A stretch of DNA of 64,000 nucleotides from CAXXOK01 sp963678055 (lineage in GTDB: Bacteria; Bacillota; Clostridia; Christensenellales; Aristaeellaceae). The position numbers were made by a program, and so were the translations under genes. The stretch covers positions 2,542,001-2,606,000 of the forward strand of contig OY782679.1 in the NCBI GenBank assembly GCA_963678055.1, read 5' to 3'. Below the pieces are notes generated by a model. That model was given only the letters and a program-made list of their open reading frames with translations. It was not told the DNA's origin and did not search any database. Shown here in pieces: positions 7,974-16,102 of the stretch (positions are counted from its first letter, which is position 1; every line of letters starts with the position of its first letter).

Positions 7974-9473
7974 TTATATTATAGCCGATTTTACCAAATT
8001 AGGCAAAACGAAGGTAAACTGCGTACCGTTTCCCGGCTTGCTGTCGACCTCAATTTCCATGCCGTGGCGAACGGCAATCTGCCGGCAGATAGCAAGTCCC
8101 AACCCCGAACCCTGGCGGTTTTCCTCCGACGGGGTTTTGCGGAAACGATCGAATATATAGGGCAGCAGATCGGGCGCGATACCCGTGCCGTAGTCCCGCA
8201 CGGTGATGTGTTCCTTCGTCAGCGTTACGGCAATGGTACTGCCCTGCGAGGAGAATTTTACTGCGTTATCCAGCACGATTAGCAGCATTTGCCGCAGCCG
8301 CCCGTAATCGCCGCGGATAGACAGGGGCTCGTCTGGCAGGGTGCGCGTGATGGTCATGGCCTTTTTCTGGGCCATCAGGTCGGCAGCGTGCAGCGCATCA
8401 CCCAGCACATCCTGCAGAATTACGTCCGTCTGTTCCATCTGAAAGTCCGGGTTTTGCAGCTTGGAAAGCTCCAGCAGATCGTTGGTCAGGCGCTGCAGGC
8501 CTATTGTCTCTTTGAGCATCTGCTCATGATAGTCCTTGATCTGCTGCTGGTCGGTCACCACGCCATCGCGCAGCGCTTCCAGCGAGCCGCGCAGCACCGT
8601 AGCGGGCGTGCGCAGTTCGTGCGATACATTGGATAAAAACTCCATGCGCAGCTGTTCCTGCTGCTCTTTTTGGTGCTTAGCTTCCTGTAGTTTATCGCTG
8701 AGCACATCCATGGCCTGGGCCAGCTTGCCGATTTCATCCCCGCGATGAACGCCCGTTTTGGCCGTGTACTCACCGCTTGCCAGCGTTAAGGCGGTATCCT
8801 TCATGCGGTTGAGCGGCCTGCCGAACGCGTAACTCAGCCAAATTGCAAGCATCACCGCAATAATCAGCGCAATGGCACCGGATAGCGCGAGCACCGTTGT
8901 ACCCCGCGCTGTAACCGCCTGGATGCCGGATACCGCATCGTGCATCAGCAGCGCCCCATAGATGCTGTCGCCTTTATAAAGCGGTACGCCCACGGTGATA
9001 GTCGGTGCGCCCAGCACATCGGAAAACCCGCGACTGACCACCGTAAACCCTTCAAACACCCGGCTTACGAGCCGGTCTGCATCTCGTGGGAGATCCTGAT
9101 ATACGATGGATTCCATCCGCCGGCCGGTGGACAGAAAATTCAGGTCCGCGTCCAGCAGCCAAACATCGGCATCCAACAGGCTGAGTGATGGCAGATAGGC
9201 ACTCAGGCCCCCGTTCATGCCGTTGCCGCCTTCATTGCCGCTGCTGCGGCCCATGCCCATGCCGGGGCTTTGGCTGTTGCCTGCCACCTCGCCATTTAAA
9301 GCCTGGGTCAGCTTATCGGCCAGGGTTGTGGCGCGGGCGATAAGCTCCCGCTGCGCGTCCTCGGTCATATCACGGGCAAACAGGGTCTGAAACAGCACCC
9401 CGCTCATCAGTGCAAACACGCACAGCGGAATGACGAAATATAATAGTAGTTTTTGCGCGATGCGGTTACGCAT
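7974..9473 (-). CDS. Membrane sensor histidine kinase
   Basis: 499 residues. Membrane segments at about 9-31 and 192-216 bracket an extracytoplasmic sensor region, followed by HAMP (about 217-270), HisKA with phosphorylation site H285 in SNVSHELRTP, and HATPase with N, DYGTGIAP and GSGLGLAIC boxes. The outer region contains a Gly/Met/Ser-rich low-complexity stretch at about 65-90, unusual for such sensors. It overlaps the response regulator gene by 8 bases. The signal is unknown; the small secreted Gly-rich protein encoded divergently at 10451 may belong to the same response. Confidence 0.93.
   Translation of the reverse strand: MRNRIAQKLLLYFVIPLCVFALMSGVLFQTLFARDMTEDAQRELIARATTLADKLTQALNGEVAGNSQSPGMGMGRSSGNEGGNGMNGGLSAYLPSLSLLDADVWLLDADLNFLSTGRRMESIVYQDLPRDADRLVSRVFEGFTVVSRGFSDVLGAPTITVGVPLYKGDSIYGALLMHDAVSGIQAVTARGTTVLALSGAIALIIAVMLAIWLSYAFGRPLNRMKDTALTLASGEYTAKTGVHRGDEIGKLAQAMDVLSDKLQEAKHQKEQQEQLRMEFLSNVSHELRTPATVLRGSLEALRDGVVTDQQQIKDYHEQMLKETIGLQRLTNDLLELSKLQNPDFQMEQTDVILQDVLGDALHAADLMAQKKAMTITRTLPDEPLSIRGDYGRLRQMLLIVLDNAVKFSSQGSTIAVTLTKEHITVRDYGTGIAPDLLPYIFDRFRKTPSEENRQGSGLGLAICRQIAVRHGMEIEVDSKPGNGTQFTFVLPNLVKSAII
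7978..8006 (-). promoter_or_regulatory. Promoter of the L25 gene, inside the 3' end of the kinase gene
   Basis: On the minus strand TTGCCT, 17 bases, TATAAT. It lies within the last codons of the upstream histidine kinase gene, so L25 can be expressed independently of the two-component operon. Confidence 0.7.
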
Positions 9474-10158
9474 GCTCGCTTACCTCCAGCCGGTAGCCTA
9501 CGCCCCAGATGGTTTTAATGGAAAACCCTTCCGGCCCGGCCGCCTCCACCTTAGCCCTAAGGCGCTTGATGTGCGTATCCACCGTGCGGGTATCGCCGAA
9601 ATAGTCGTACCCCCACAAGCTTTCCAGCAGATTATCGCGGGAAAACACCTTGCCGGGGTGCTCGGCCAGCGTCCATAGAATTTCAAATTCTTTTTTGGTC
9701 AGGGTCATCTGTGTCTCGCCGACTTTGGCCAGATAATCGTCCACCGATACCCACAGGTTGCCCAGGGTAACGGTCTTGCCGTCGCTTTCATCTTTAACGT
9801 GCATACGCCGCAGTACCGCGCGCAGCCGCGCCATGACCTCGCCGGGCGAAAAGGGCTTGACGATGTAATCATCCGCACCGATATCCAGCCCCATAATGCG
9901 CTCGAAATCCTCACCGCGCGCAGTGATCATAATCACCGGCACAGAGGATGTTTTGCGAATTTCACGGCATACGGAAAAGCCGTCTATCTTGGGCATCATC
10001 ACATCCAGGAGTACGGCATCGAAGGCGCGGCTGTGAAACAGTTCCAGCGCCTGCTCCCCGTCCGCTGCCAATACGGGCGTATGGTTTTCTTTTTTCAGGT
10101 ACTCTTCCAGCACCGAAGCAATCTGGCGGTTGTCGTCCGCCACCAATACCAGGGCCAT
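9466..10158 (-). CDS. OmpR/PhoB-family response regulator
   Basis: 230 residues from the ATG at 10158, which has an AAAGGGGG site at the right distance; the in-frame ATG at 10185 would place that site inside the gene. Receiver domain with the acidic pocket VADDN, phospho-acceptor D52 in LLDVMMP and K in IVKPFSPGE; C-terminal winged helix from about residue 130 (FEILWTLAEHPGKVFSRDNLLESLWG, DTHIKRLRAKVE). It is the upstream partner of the sensor kinase at 7974-9473. Confidence 0.95.
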   Translation of the reverse strand: MALVLVADDNRQIASVLEEYLKKENHTPVLAADGEQALELFHSRAFDAVLLDVMMPKIDGFSVCREIRKTSSVPVIMITARGEDFERIMGLDIGADDYIVKPFSPGEVMARLRAVLRRMHVKDESDGKTVTLGNLWVSVDDYLAKVGETQMTLTKKEFEILWTLAEHPGKVFSRDNLLESLWGYDYFGDTRTVDTHIKRLRAKVEAAGPEGFSIKTIWGVGYRLEVSEHA

Positions 10159-10180
10159 AGTGTCGCCCCCTTTCACGCCT

Positions 10181-10209
10181 ATCATAGTATAGGGACGGCT
10201 TACTGTCCA
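10181..10209 (-). promoter_or_regulatory. Promoter of the response regulator-kinase operon
   Basis: On the minus strand TGGACA, 17 bases, TATGAT, with the start codon about 22 bases beyond the -10. The rest of the 292-base gap to 10450 holds a 13-bp palindrome CGTATACTATACG (10298-10310) and the direct repeat listed next. Confidence 0.55.
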
Positions 10210-10331
10210 CCTTTCTCACATTCTATTGCGGAAAAAGCCACAGTTTCGCCATAATTTTTTCGCATATGGTGCATGCGGCATGGTATTGCCAGTATTCGTA
10301 TACTATACGCGACTTGAAGCAAGCCGTCTTT

Positions 10332-10384
10332 AATTGCCACATCTCCACAAACGCTTACCAGGAAAGACATAAAATTGCCACATC
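10332..10384 (+). repeat. Direct repeat AATTGCCACATC, two copies 41 bp apart
   Basis: Identical 12-mers at 10332-10343 and 10373-10384 upstream of the secreted-protein gene. The 41-bp period is close to four helical turns, as expected for a pair of regulator sites on one face. They may be binding sites of the divergent response regulator; this is inference. Confidence 0.5.
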
Positions 10385-10450
10385 CTTGCGGGATACTAAA
10401 CGTGCAGCAAACCAGTGCTGACACATGCTACTTAGAAAGAAGGTATTTCC

Positions 10451-10837
10451 ATGAAACGTAAATCTATGCTCATTCTGATCGCCGCTTTGGTTCTTGCCAT
10501 TTCCATTCCTGCTATGGCCCTGGCCGCAGGCGGCCCGCGCGGCGGCGGCAATACCGCACCCCGCAACTTCCAAAACCAGATCAGCACCGATCCCCTGACC
10601 CCGCAGGGCAACCAATTCGCACAGGGCGACTATCTGGTAGACGAGGATGGCTTCTGCTATGTACTGGATGAAAACGGCGAGCAGCAACGCGTGTACTCTC
10701 GCGGTGCCAATGGCGAGCCCCTGTACCTGCAAATGCAGGACGGCGAGTACTGCTGGAGCGACGGCACCCCGGCACAGCTGGGCACACAGACCCAGATGAA
10801 TTACGGCTTTGGCCGCGGTGGTAACCGCTGGAACTAA
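10451..10837 (+). CDS. Small secreted Gly-rich protein, unknown function
   Basis: 128 residues with a clear Sec signal peptide (MKRKSMLILIAALVLAISIP..ALAA, cleavage near residue 26). The mature part begins with a Gly/Arg-rich segment, then a repeated aromatic/acidic pattern (GDYLVDEDGFCYVLDENGEQQRVY, GEPLYLQMQDGEYCW) that looks like short beta hairpins, and ends in GFGRGGNRWN. Two Cys could form a disulphide. AGAAAGAAGG precedes the ATG. It is divergent from a two-component system whose sensor has a Gly/Met-rich outer loop. No family recognised. Confidence 0.75.
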   Translation: MKRKSMLILIAALVLAISIPAMALAAGGPRGGGNTAPRNFQNQISTDPLTPQGNQFAQGDYLVDEDGFCYVLDENGEQQRVYSRGANGEPLYLQMQDGEYCWSDGTPAQLGTQTQMNYGFGRGGNRWN

Positions 10838-10852
10838 GCGCTTATCTCCACT

Positions 10853-10887
10853 AAAAAAACCCCGGCGCAAATGCGCCGGGGTTTTTT
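10853..10887. terminator. Bidirectional terminator
   Basis: Stem AAAAAACCCCGGCGCA pairing with TGCGCCGGGGTTTTTT, two-base loop; serves the secreted-protein gene and the convergent glyoxalase-fold gene. Confidence 0.9.
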
Positions 10888-10895
10888 GGTATCCA

Positions 10896-11267
10896 TTACT
10901 TCCTGACCGGGAGAATTTCCAGCCAGTAGCCGTCCGGATCGTTAATAAAATAAAGACCCATGGCTTCGTTTTCAAAGCAGATAACGCCCATGTTTTTGTG
11001 CTTTTCATGGGCCTTATCATATTCCTTGACGCGAAAGGCAATGTGGGTTTCGTTGTCACCCAGCTCGTAAGGGGTATCCTTGTCCCGAAGCCAGGTCAGC
11101 TCCAGCTTTGGCTCGTCCGTACCATCGGACAAAAACACAATGATATAACTGCCGTCCTTGGCAACGCTGCGGCGGGCTTCGGTTAAACCCAGCGCTTCTT
11201 TATAGAATGCAAGGCTCTTTTCCATATCCAAGACATTCAAGTTGGTATGCACCATTGTAAACTGCAT
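10896..11267 (-). CDS. VOC-family protein, lactoylglutathione lyase (glyoxalase I)-like
   Basis: 123 residues, full length for a single-chain glyoxalase I. Two beta-alpha-beta-beta-beta modules with the four likely metal ligands: H7 (VHTNLNV), E in KLELTWL, H in THIAFRV and E in YWLEILP. The central NMGVICFENEAMGLYFINDPDGYW is typical of GloA. GGAGACAG precedes the ATG. Clostridia usually lack glutathione, so the real thiol cofactor or substrate is open. Confidence 0.85.
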   Translation of the reverse strand: MQFTMVHTNLNVLDMEKSLAFYKEALGLTEARRSVAKDGSYIIVFLSDGTDEPKLELTWLRDKDTPYELGDNETHIAFRVKEYDKAHEKHKNMGVICFENEAMGLYFINDPDGYWLEILPVRK

Positions 11268-11286
11268 TGTACTGTCTCCTTTGCTG

Positions 11287-12852
11287 TCAGTTGGGGACCG
11301 TGTCGCCCAATAGGGTTATTATATCGGAAATTTTAAAATCGTAAACCATCATAGCGCCAGTCAGTGTGCCGTCCGTACTTTCATACAGCCTATACTGCTC
11401 CCCTACCGTAAGTTCCGGCGCAGATAATACAAGGGTTTGAAATGTCTTCTCCGGCCGAACGGACAGGAATATGGTCCCTTTGTCATCCGTCAGCAGATAG
11501 CTACTGCCGCCAGTTTGCATCGCGGTGAACGTTATCATCACGGAGGGCTGGGCCGAATCTTCACTCGGCGCTTGCCCCACGCCGGTGTAACCGGACGCCG
11601 CCAACAGCCCGCCGGAGATGCGAAAGTTGTCATCATAATCCAGCGCGCCATAGGACGAGGATTCGGGGCCGGAAATGATCAGCTGCCCGCCTCTCATGAT
11701 CACCGTACCGTTGGAATCCACCCCGTCGCCATCGGCATTGATATAAACCTCCCCACCGGAAATCTCCAATCGCGCATGGTCGCCAACGGCATTCATGCCA
11801 TCGTCCGCTGTGTGCATGGATAGCACACCGCCGGAAATTTCCACGACTTCGCTTTCCAGCCCTTCCAGCGCACTGACTATCTCGATGGCCCCGCCGGTTA
11901 TTTGCAGCCGTTCTCCCGCGTGCATTGCATCGTCCCCGGACTGCAACTCAAGCACGCCGCCGGACACCAGCACCCCGGTCGCCGCGTGCACTGCATCGTC
12001 CAGGCTGTTTAGCTGAAGCTCGCCGCCTGTAATCCACAGCATGCCGGACGATTTCAGTGCTTTCCGGCTTTGCGAATCTCCGCTGGCGCCAGACCCACCG
12101 CCTGCCAGAATGTCGATCTCGCCGCCGGATATCATCAGCGCGCTTTCGGCCTGTATACCGTCGGCACCGGATACAATGTGCACCGAGCCGCCTTCTATCA
12201 AGACCGTGCCATGCTTACCGCCGGATTGAATGCCGTCGTTCTGGGCTGTAATTTGCAACGTGCCGCCTTGCAGTTCAACGCTGTCTTTCCCCAGCAAGCC
12301 ATGATTTGCCGCTTCCACGAGCAGCGTACCGCTCTGGAGCGTGAAGATCTTCTTTGTGCTCACGCCATTTTGATGCATTCCGTCAATCCGCAAGCTGCCC
12401 TCGCCACGAATCAGCAAATCATCCTTAGCGTACAGCACGGCGCTTGGTTCATCCTCCCCCGCAGCTTGTCTATCGTTTGCGGCATCCCGTAGTTCGTTTT
12501 TCGTTCCTTCGGCCAGGGTGACGATCACAAGCTCCGCCTGCCGGCAGACAATGGCCGCAGTGGAAGCTGCGGTCATGGTGACACTATTGAGTATAAGCTC
12601 CACGGTTTCGTCCTTGCCCGCGTCTATAATTACCGTTCCGTCAATCAGCGTACCCGTCAACCGGTATACGCCGCCTTTGGTAATGGTAATTACCCTGTCT
12701 TGCAGGGTAACGCCATCGCCATAAGCCGAAGCGTGCGTCTCGTTTAGGGTAATGTCCGCCGTTAAGCCCGGCTCCATAGAGGCACTCGCAGAGCAGCCCG
12801 TTGCAACAAGCAGCGTCAGCACAACCACAAACCCCATCAAGTGTTTTAACAC
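11287..12852 (-). CDS. Lipoprotein with carbohydrate-binding-type beta-helix repeats (DUF4353-like)
   Basis: 521 residues from the GTG at 12852, chosen because AGAAGGGG lies upstream and a lipoprotein signal peptide then starts at once (hydrophobic run, lipobox VATGC, lipid Cys20). The mature protein is a long array of imperfect repeats built around ISGGxLxIxxxxDGIxA (LMISGGEIDILAG, VLVSGGVLELQSGDDAMHA, LEISGGEVYINADGDGVDS), expected to stack as a right-handed beta-helix. It closely fits the carbohydrate-binding-domain family also labelled DUF4353. It probably sits on the outer face of the membrane; ligand unknown. It is transcribed away from the cobalamin transporter operon. Confidence 0.8.
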   Translation of the reverse strand: MLKHLMGFVVVLTLLVATGCSASASMEPGLTADITLNETHASAYGDGVTLQDRVITITKGGVYRLTGTLIDGTVIIDAGKDETVELILNSVTMTAASTAAIVCRQAELVIVTLAEGTKNELRDAANDRQAAGEDEPSAVLYAKDDLLIRGEGSLRIDGMHQNGVSTKKIFTLQSGTLLVEAANHGLLGKDSVELQGGTLQITAQNDGIQSGGKHGTVLIEGGSVHIVSGADGIQAESALMISGGEIDILAGGGSGASGDSQSRKALKSSGMLWITGGELQLNSLDDAVHAATGVLVSGGVLELQSGDDAMHAGERLQITGGAIEIVSALEGLESEVVEISGGVLSMHTADDGMNAVGDHARLEISGGEVYINADGDGVDSNGTVIMRGGQLIISGPESSSYGALDYDDNFRISGGLLAASGYTGVGQAPSEDSAQPSVMITFTAMQTGGSSYLLTDDKGTIFLSVRPEKTFQTLVLSAPELTVGEQYRLYESTDGTLTGAMMVYDFKISDIITLLGDTVPN

Positions 12853-12987
12853 CGCGCACCCCTTCTGTGCGCAAAAAGGCTGCGCACTCATACTATGCCC
12901 TATTGTTTCGACCCGCCTGCGGCATTCCCCTGTAAAACCTTGTAACACTATACTCTAGCAATGCCTGAACATTTCCCCCCACCGGCA

Positions 12988-13017
12988 TTGACATGGCTGC
13001 GCGCATGCCCGTATACT
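12988..13017 (+). promoter_or_regulatory. Promoter of the btu operon
   Basis: TTGACA, 18 bases, TATACT, giving a transcript with about 300 bases of leader before btuF. The leader holds the riboswitch below. The remaining gap from 12853 to 12987 shows no other clear element. Confidence 0.7.
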
Positions 13018-13054
13018 CAAGGAACAACCGAATACAGCACGCAAATGCGCTATT

Positions 13055-13215
13055 CACAGCGCCGGGGAACACCACCCCGCGGGAATCCGGATGAGAATTC
13101 CGAGCTATCCCAGTAACCGTGTGGCGGACAAAAAAGCACGATGCCACTGCCGGGCAACCGGTGGGAAGGCGCTTTGGCGGATGAGGCCAAGCCGGGAGAC
13201 CTGTTTGCGGGGCGA
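13055..13215 (+). promoter_or_regulatory. Cobalamin (AdoCbl/B12) riboswitch
   Basis: The conserved core is present in order: GGGAATCCGG, GAGAATTCCGAGCT, CCCAGTAACCGTG, ATGCCACTGCCGGGC, GGTGGGAAGGC, GGATGAGGCCAAGCCGGGAG and ACCTG. Together these give the B12-box core (AAGCC-GGGAGACCTG) and the GGGAA-GATGA elements of the cobalamin riboswitch family. CCCCGC (13075-13080) can pair with GCGGGG (13207-13212) to close the domain. It lies between the promoter and a BtuFCD-type transporter, the classic context. Exact ends are approximate. Confidence 0.92.
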
Positions 13216-13232
13216 CCTCTGGGATTGGGCTT

Positions 13233-13322
13233 ACTTTGCACTCCTCAAGATACGTGTGCAACAATGGCTGTTCCAAGAGGGGCAGCCTTTACGCTGTCGG
13301 TTCGAAAGAAAGGAGTGCAAGT
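13233..13322 (+). promoter_or_regulatory. Riboswitch expression platform sequestering the btuF RBS
   Basis: ACTTTGCACTCCT (13233-13245) is complementary, with one bulge, to AGGAGTGCAAGT (13311-13322), which contains the btuF Shine-Dalgarno sequence and ends directly at the ATG. A smaller hairpin GGCTG/CAGCC (about 13267-13288) sits in the loop. No T-run terminator is visible, so control is probably at translation initiation. Confidence 0.7.
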
Positions 13323-14210
13323 ATGCACAAAAAACTTCTTGGATTAGCACTGGTACTGATGATGGTCCTAACGGCCAACTGCGGATTGGCGGACACATCG
13401 ACAATCGACGTAACCGACATGATGGACAGACCCATTACAATGGATGCCCCGGCCGCGCGCATCGTAGCGCTAACGGCGGCAGACTGCGAAATTCTCTACG
13501 CGCTGGGCGCGGGCGAAACGCTGGTCGGCCGCGGGGCTTACTGCGACTACCCTGCCGAGGTCCTTCTCGTTCCCTCGGTGGAATCCGGCTCCGAGACCAA
13601 TATTGAGCAGATCATCGCGCTGGAGCCCGATCTGGTGCTGATGAACACCATGGCACAGACTGTGGAGCAGGTGAACATGCTGGAAGCCGCAGGCATCACC
13701 GTGGCAACGAGCGAAGCAAGCGATATCGCCGGCGTGTACGAATCCATTACGCTGATCGGCGCCCTGGCCGGCAAGGATGCCGAAGCCGCCGCTCTGATTG
13801 CAGACATGCAGGCAACCTTTGACTCCCTGAAAGAAACCCCGCTGTCGGGCAGCGTATACTATGAAGTCTCTCCGCTGGAATACGGCCTGTGGACCGCTGG
13901 ACAGGGAACCTTCCTACAGGAAATTGCCGACATCCTCGGCCTTGAAAACAGCTTCTCCGATTTGGAAGGCTGGGCGCAGATTTCCGAAGAACAGCTGATC
14001 TCGCGCAACCCTGATTATATCGTCACCCTGACCCCGGACTATGAGACCGGTGTCACCCCGATTGATGAAATCCTCGCCCGTGCCGGTTGGGAAAGCATCA
14101 CAGCGATTCAAAACCAGGCTGTGTACTTTGCCGGCAATCCCCTCACCCGACCCGGTCCCCGGCTTGCCGAAGGCGCACAGGCGCTTCGCGATGCCCTGAC
14201 CACACCCTAA
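13323..14210 (+). CDS. btuF: Cobalamin/iron-type ABC transporter substrate-binding protein
   Basis: 295 residues from the ATG at 13323, directly behind AGGAG; the longer frame from 13236 would read through the RBS. Signal peptide up to about residue 24, then a two-lobed periplasmic-binding-protein type III fold: DMMDRPITMDAPAARIVALTAADCEILYALGAG, and GSETNIEQIIALEPDLVLMNT. The Cys near the cleavage site is preceded by Asn (LTANC), a poor lipobox, so membrane anchoring is uncertain. Family members bind cobalamin, haem or siderophores; the upstream riboswitch points to cobalamin or a corrinoid. Confidence 0.88.
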   Translation: MHKKLLGLALVLMMVLTANCGLADTSTIDVTDMMDRPITMDAPAARIVALTAADCEILYALGAGETLVGRGAYCDYPAEVLLVPSVESGSETNIEQIIALEPDLVLMNTMAQTVEQVNMLEAAGITVATSEASDIAGVYESITLIGALAGKDAEAAALIADMQATFDSLKETPLSGSVYYEVSPLEYGLWTAGQGTFLQEIADILGLENSFSDLEGWAQISEEQLISRNPDYIVTLTPDYETGVTPIDEILARAGWESITAIQNQAVYFAGNPLTRPGPRLAEGAQALRDALTTP

Positions 14211-14214
14211 CTAT

Positions 14215-15246
14215 ATGAAAAAAGAAGGTTTCCACCCCCTGGCATACCTAGGGTTTGCCCTGGCGACACTCCTCACGCTCACGCTCTGCGTGTGCGCGGG
14301 GAGCGTCGCCCTGCCCCCGCTAACCACCCTGCAGGTGATCGGCAAGGCCATCCTTGGCATACCGCAGGAGGGCGCCAGTGTGGCAATCATCCTATCGGTA
14401 CGGCTGCCACGCGTGCTGTGTGTAGCGCTAACCGGCGCGGCGTTGGCCCTTTGCGGCGGCGTGATGCAGGGACTGCTGCGCAATCCCCTGGCGGACGGCT
14501 CCACCCTTGGCGTTTCCGCCGGTGCATCGCTTGGGGCGGTCATTGCCATTGTGCTTTCCATCAGCTTTCCCTTCCTGCAACTTGCCAGCACCATGGTCAT
14601 GGCCATTGCCGGTGCGATACTGTCGCTTGGCATCATCCTGGCACTGTCCTACAAGCTGGACCGGAGCTTTGCCTCGCACACCGTGATTTTGATCGGTATC
14701 GTGTACGCCATGTTCATATCCGGCATTCTCAGCCTGATGATCGCATTTTCAGGTGAAAAGCTGCGCTCCATCACCTACTGGACCATGGGCAGCCTGCAGG
14801 GGTCGACCTACACAAACGCCTTGATGCTGCTGATCTCGCTGCTCATCTTCGGCTCCGTCATGCTGATGCATGCGCGGGAGCTGAATGCCTTTGCCGTTGG
14901 CGAGGCCAATGCGCGCTCGGTTGGTGTAAATGTCAAGCGTGTCCGGCTGCTGATGCTCATCAGCGCATCGGCACTGATCGGCGTATGCGTTTCCGTGGGC
15001 GGTACCATCGGCTTTGTCGGACTGGTTACGCCGCATATTCTGCGGCTGATTACCGGCCCCAACCATAAAAAACTCCTCCCCGCCACGGTGTTTGGCGGTG
15101 CGATCTTTTTAATGCTGTGCGATTTGCTGGCACGCGTTATTATCAGCCCGATTGAACTGCCCATTGGCGTGGTTACCTCGCTGATCGGCGCGGTGGTATT
15201 TACAATCATCCTGCTGCGCGGCCGGAAGGAGGCTTCGCATGCTTGA
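14215..15246 (+). CDS. btuC: ABC transporter permease, FecCD/BtuC family
   Basis: 343 residues, about ten membrane helices, with the family signatures RLPRVLCVALTGAALALCGGVMQGLLRNPLADG, GVSAGASLGA and GGTIGFVGLVTPHILRL. It starts four bases after btuF without a strong RBS, so translation is probably coupled. It forms the channel of a BtuCD-like importer; the motif ending VTPHILR contacts the ATPase. Confidence 0.93.
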   Translation: MKKEGFHPLAYLGFALATLLTLTLCVCAGSVALPPLTTLQVIGKAILGIPQEGASVAIILSVRLPRVLCVALTGAALALCGGVMQGLLRNPLADGSTLGVSAGASLGAVIAIVLSISFPFLQLASTMVMAIAGAILSLGIILALSYKLDRSFASHTVILIGIVYAMFISGILSLMIAFSGEKLRSITYWTMGSLQGSTYTNALMLLISLLIFGSVMLMHARELNAFAVGEANARSVGVNVKRVRLLMLISASALIGVCVSVGGTIGFVGLVTPHILRLITGPNHKKLLPATVFGGAIFLMLCDLLARVIISPIELPIGVVTSLIGAVVFTIILLRGRKEASHA

Positions 15247-15994
15247 GGTAAAACAGCTGTCGGTATCCTACGGCAATAGACAGGTTCTGAAAAACGCATC
15301 CTTCTCCCTGCAAAGCGGAGAATGGCTGATGATTTGCGGGCCCAACGGCGCGGGGAAATCCACCATGCTGGAAGCGCTCATGCAAGGGGTACCCTACACG
15401 GGCGAAATACTGCTGGACAACCAGCCCCTGCAAACCATGAAGCCGCGTCAGCGCGCGCTTAAGATGGGCCTGCTAGCCCAGCGCTATGCCGCAGGCTATG
15501 CCTTTACCGTGGAGGAAGTCGTGCGCCTGGGCCGCTATGCCTACCACGATGCGCTGACAGGCTTTAACAACCAGGACGAGCAGGCTGTGCTCCGCGCCAT
15601 GCAGGAAACCGGCACCTACGCCCTGCGCCACCACCGCATTTCCGAAATTTCCGGCGGCGAACTGCAGCGTGTGTTCCTGTCGCAGTTATTTGCACAAAAC
15701 CCCAGGCTGCTGCTTTTAGACGAGCCTTCCAGCCACCTGGACCTTGCCTACCAAAAGCAGGTGCTCAGCCTGATTCAGGACTGGCTTGCGCAGGGTGACC
15801 GCGCCGTGATCTCCGTGATGCACGATTTGGGCATCGCCCGCCGATTCGGCACGCGCATCATGCTGATGGATCACGGCGAAACGCGAGTGGACGCCGCGCC
15901 GGAACAAGCACTGACCCCTGCCATGCTGCAATCCGTTTACGGTATGGATGTGGACGGCTGGATGCGCGACATGTACGGTGCCTGGCAACGCTGA
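15239..15994 (+). CDS. btuD: ABC transporter ATP-binding protein, BtuD/FepC family
   Basis: 251 residues. Walker A GPNGAGKST, signature ISGGELQRV, Walker B LLLLDEPSSHLD and switch His in VMHDLG. The start overlaps btuC by 8 bases. A GGAAGGAGG site lies in the btuC 3' end. It powers the cobalamin-type importer encoded by the two genes before it. Confidence 0.94.
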   Translation: MLEVKQLSVSYGNRQVLKNASFSLQSGEWLMICGPNGAGKSTMLEALMQGVPYTGEILLDNQPLQTMKPRQRALKMGLLAQRYAAGYAFTVEEVVRLGRYAYHDALTGFNNQDEQAVLRAMQETGTYALRHHRISEISGGELQRVFLSQLFAQNPRLLLLDEPSSHLDLAYQKQVLSLIQDWLAQGDRAVISVMHDLGIARRFGTRIMLMDHGETRVDAAPEQALTPAMLQSVYGMDVDGWMRDMYGAWQR

Positions 15995-16036
15995 TTCCAT
16001 ACGGTGTAAACCCTACAGGGTGATCGCGTTTCATGT

Positions 16037-16076
16037 AAAAAACCTCCGCCGCTTTCATGCAGACGGAGGTTTTGTT
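16037..16076. terminator. Bidirectional terminator between btuD and mnaA
   Basis: AAAACCTCCG and CGGAGGTTTT arms around a 15-base loop, with A run left and T run right; ends both convergent operons. Confidence 0.85.
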
Positions 16077-16102
16077 TTGTTGTCAGGTTTGATACACGCT
16101 TG

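Noticed and set aside
10355..11059. 234-codon minus-strand frame across the secreted-protein gene and the glyoxalase-fold gene
   Set aside because: It covers two better genes and a terminator and has no signature.
13078..13140. Reading the btuF leader as coding (frames 13091-13606 and 13141-13347)
   Set aside because: Riboswitch core elements explain the sequence, and the RBS with signal peptide start at 13323.
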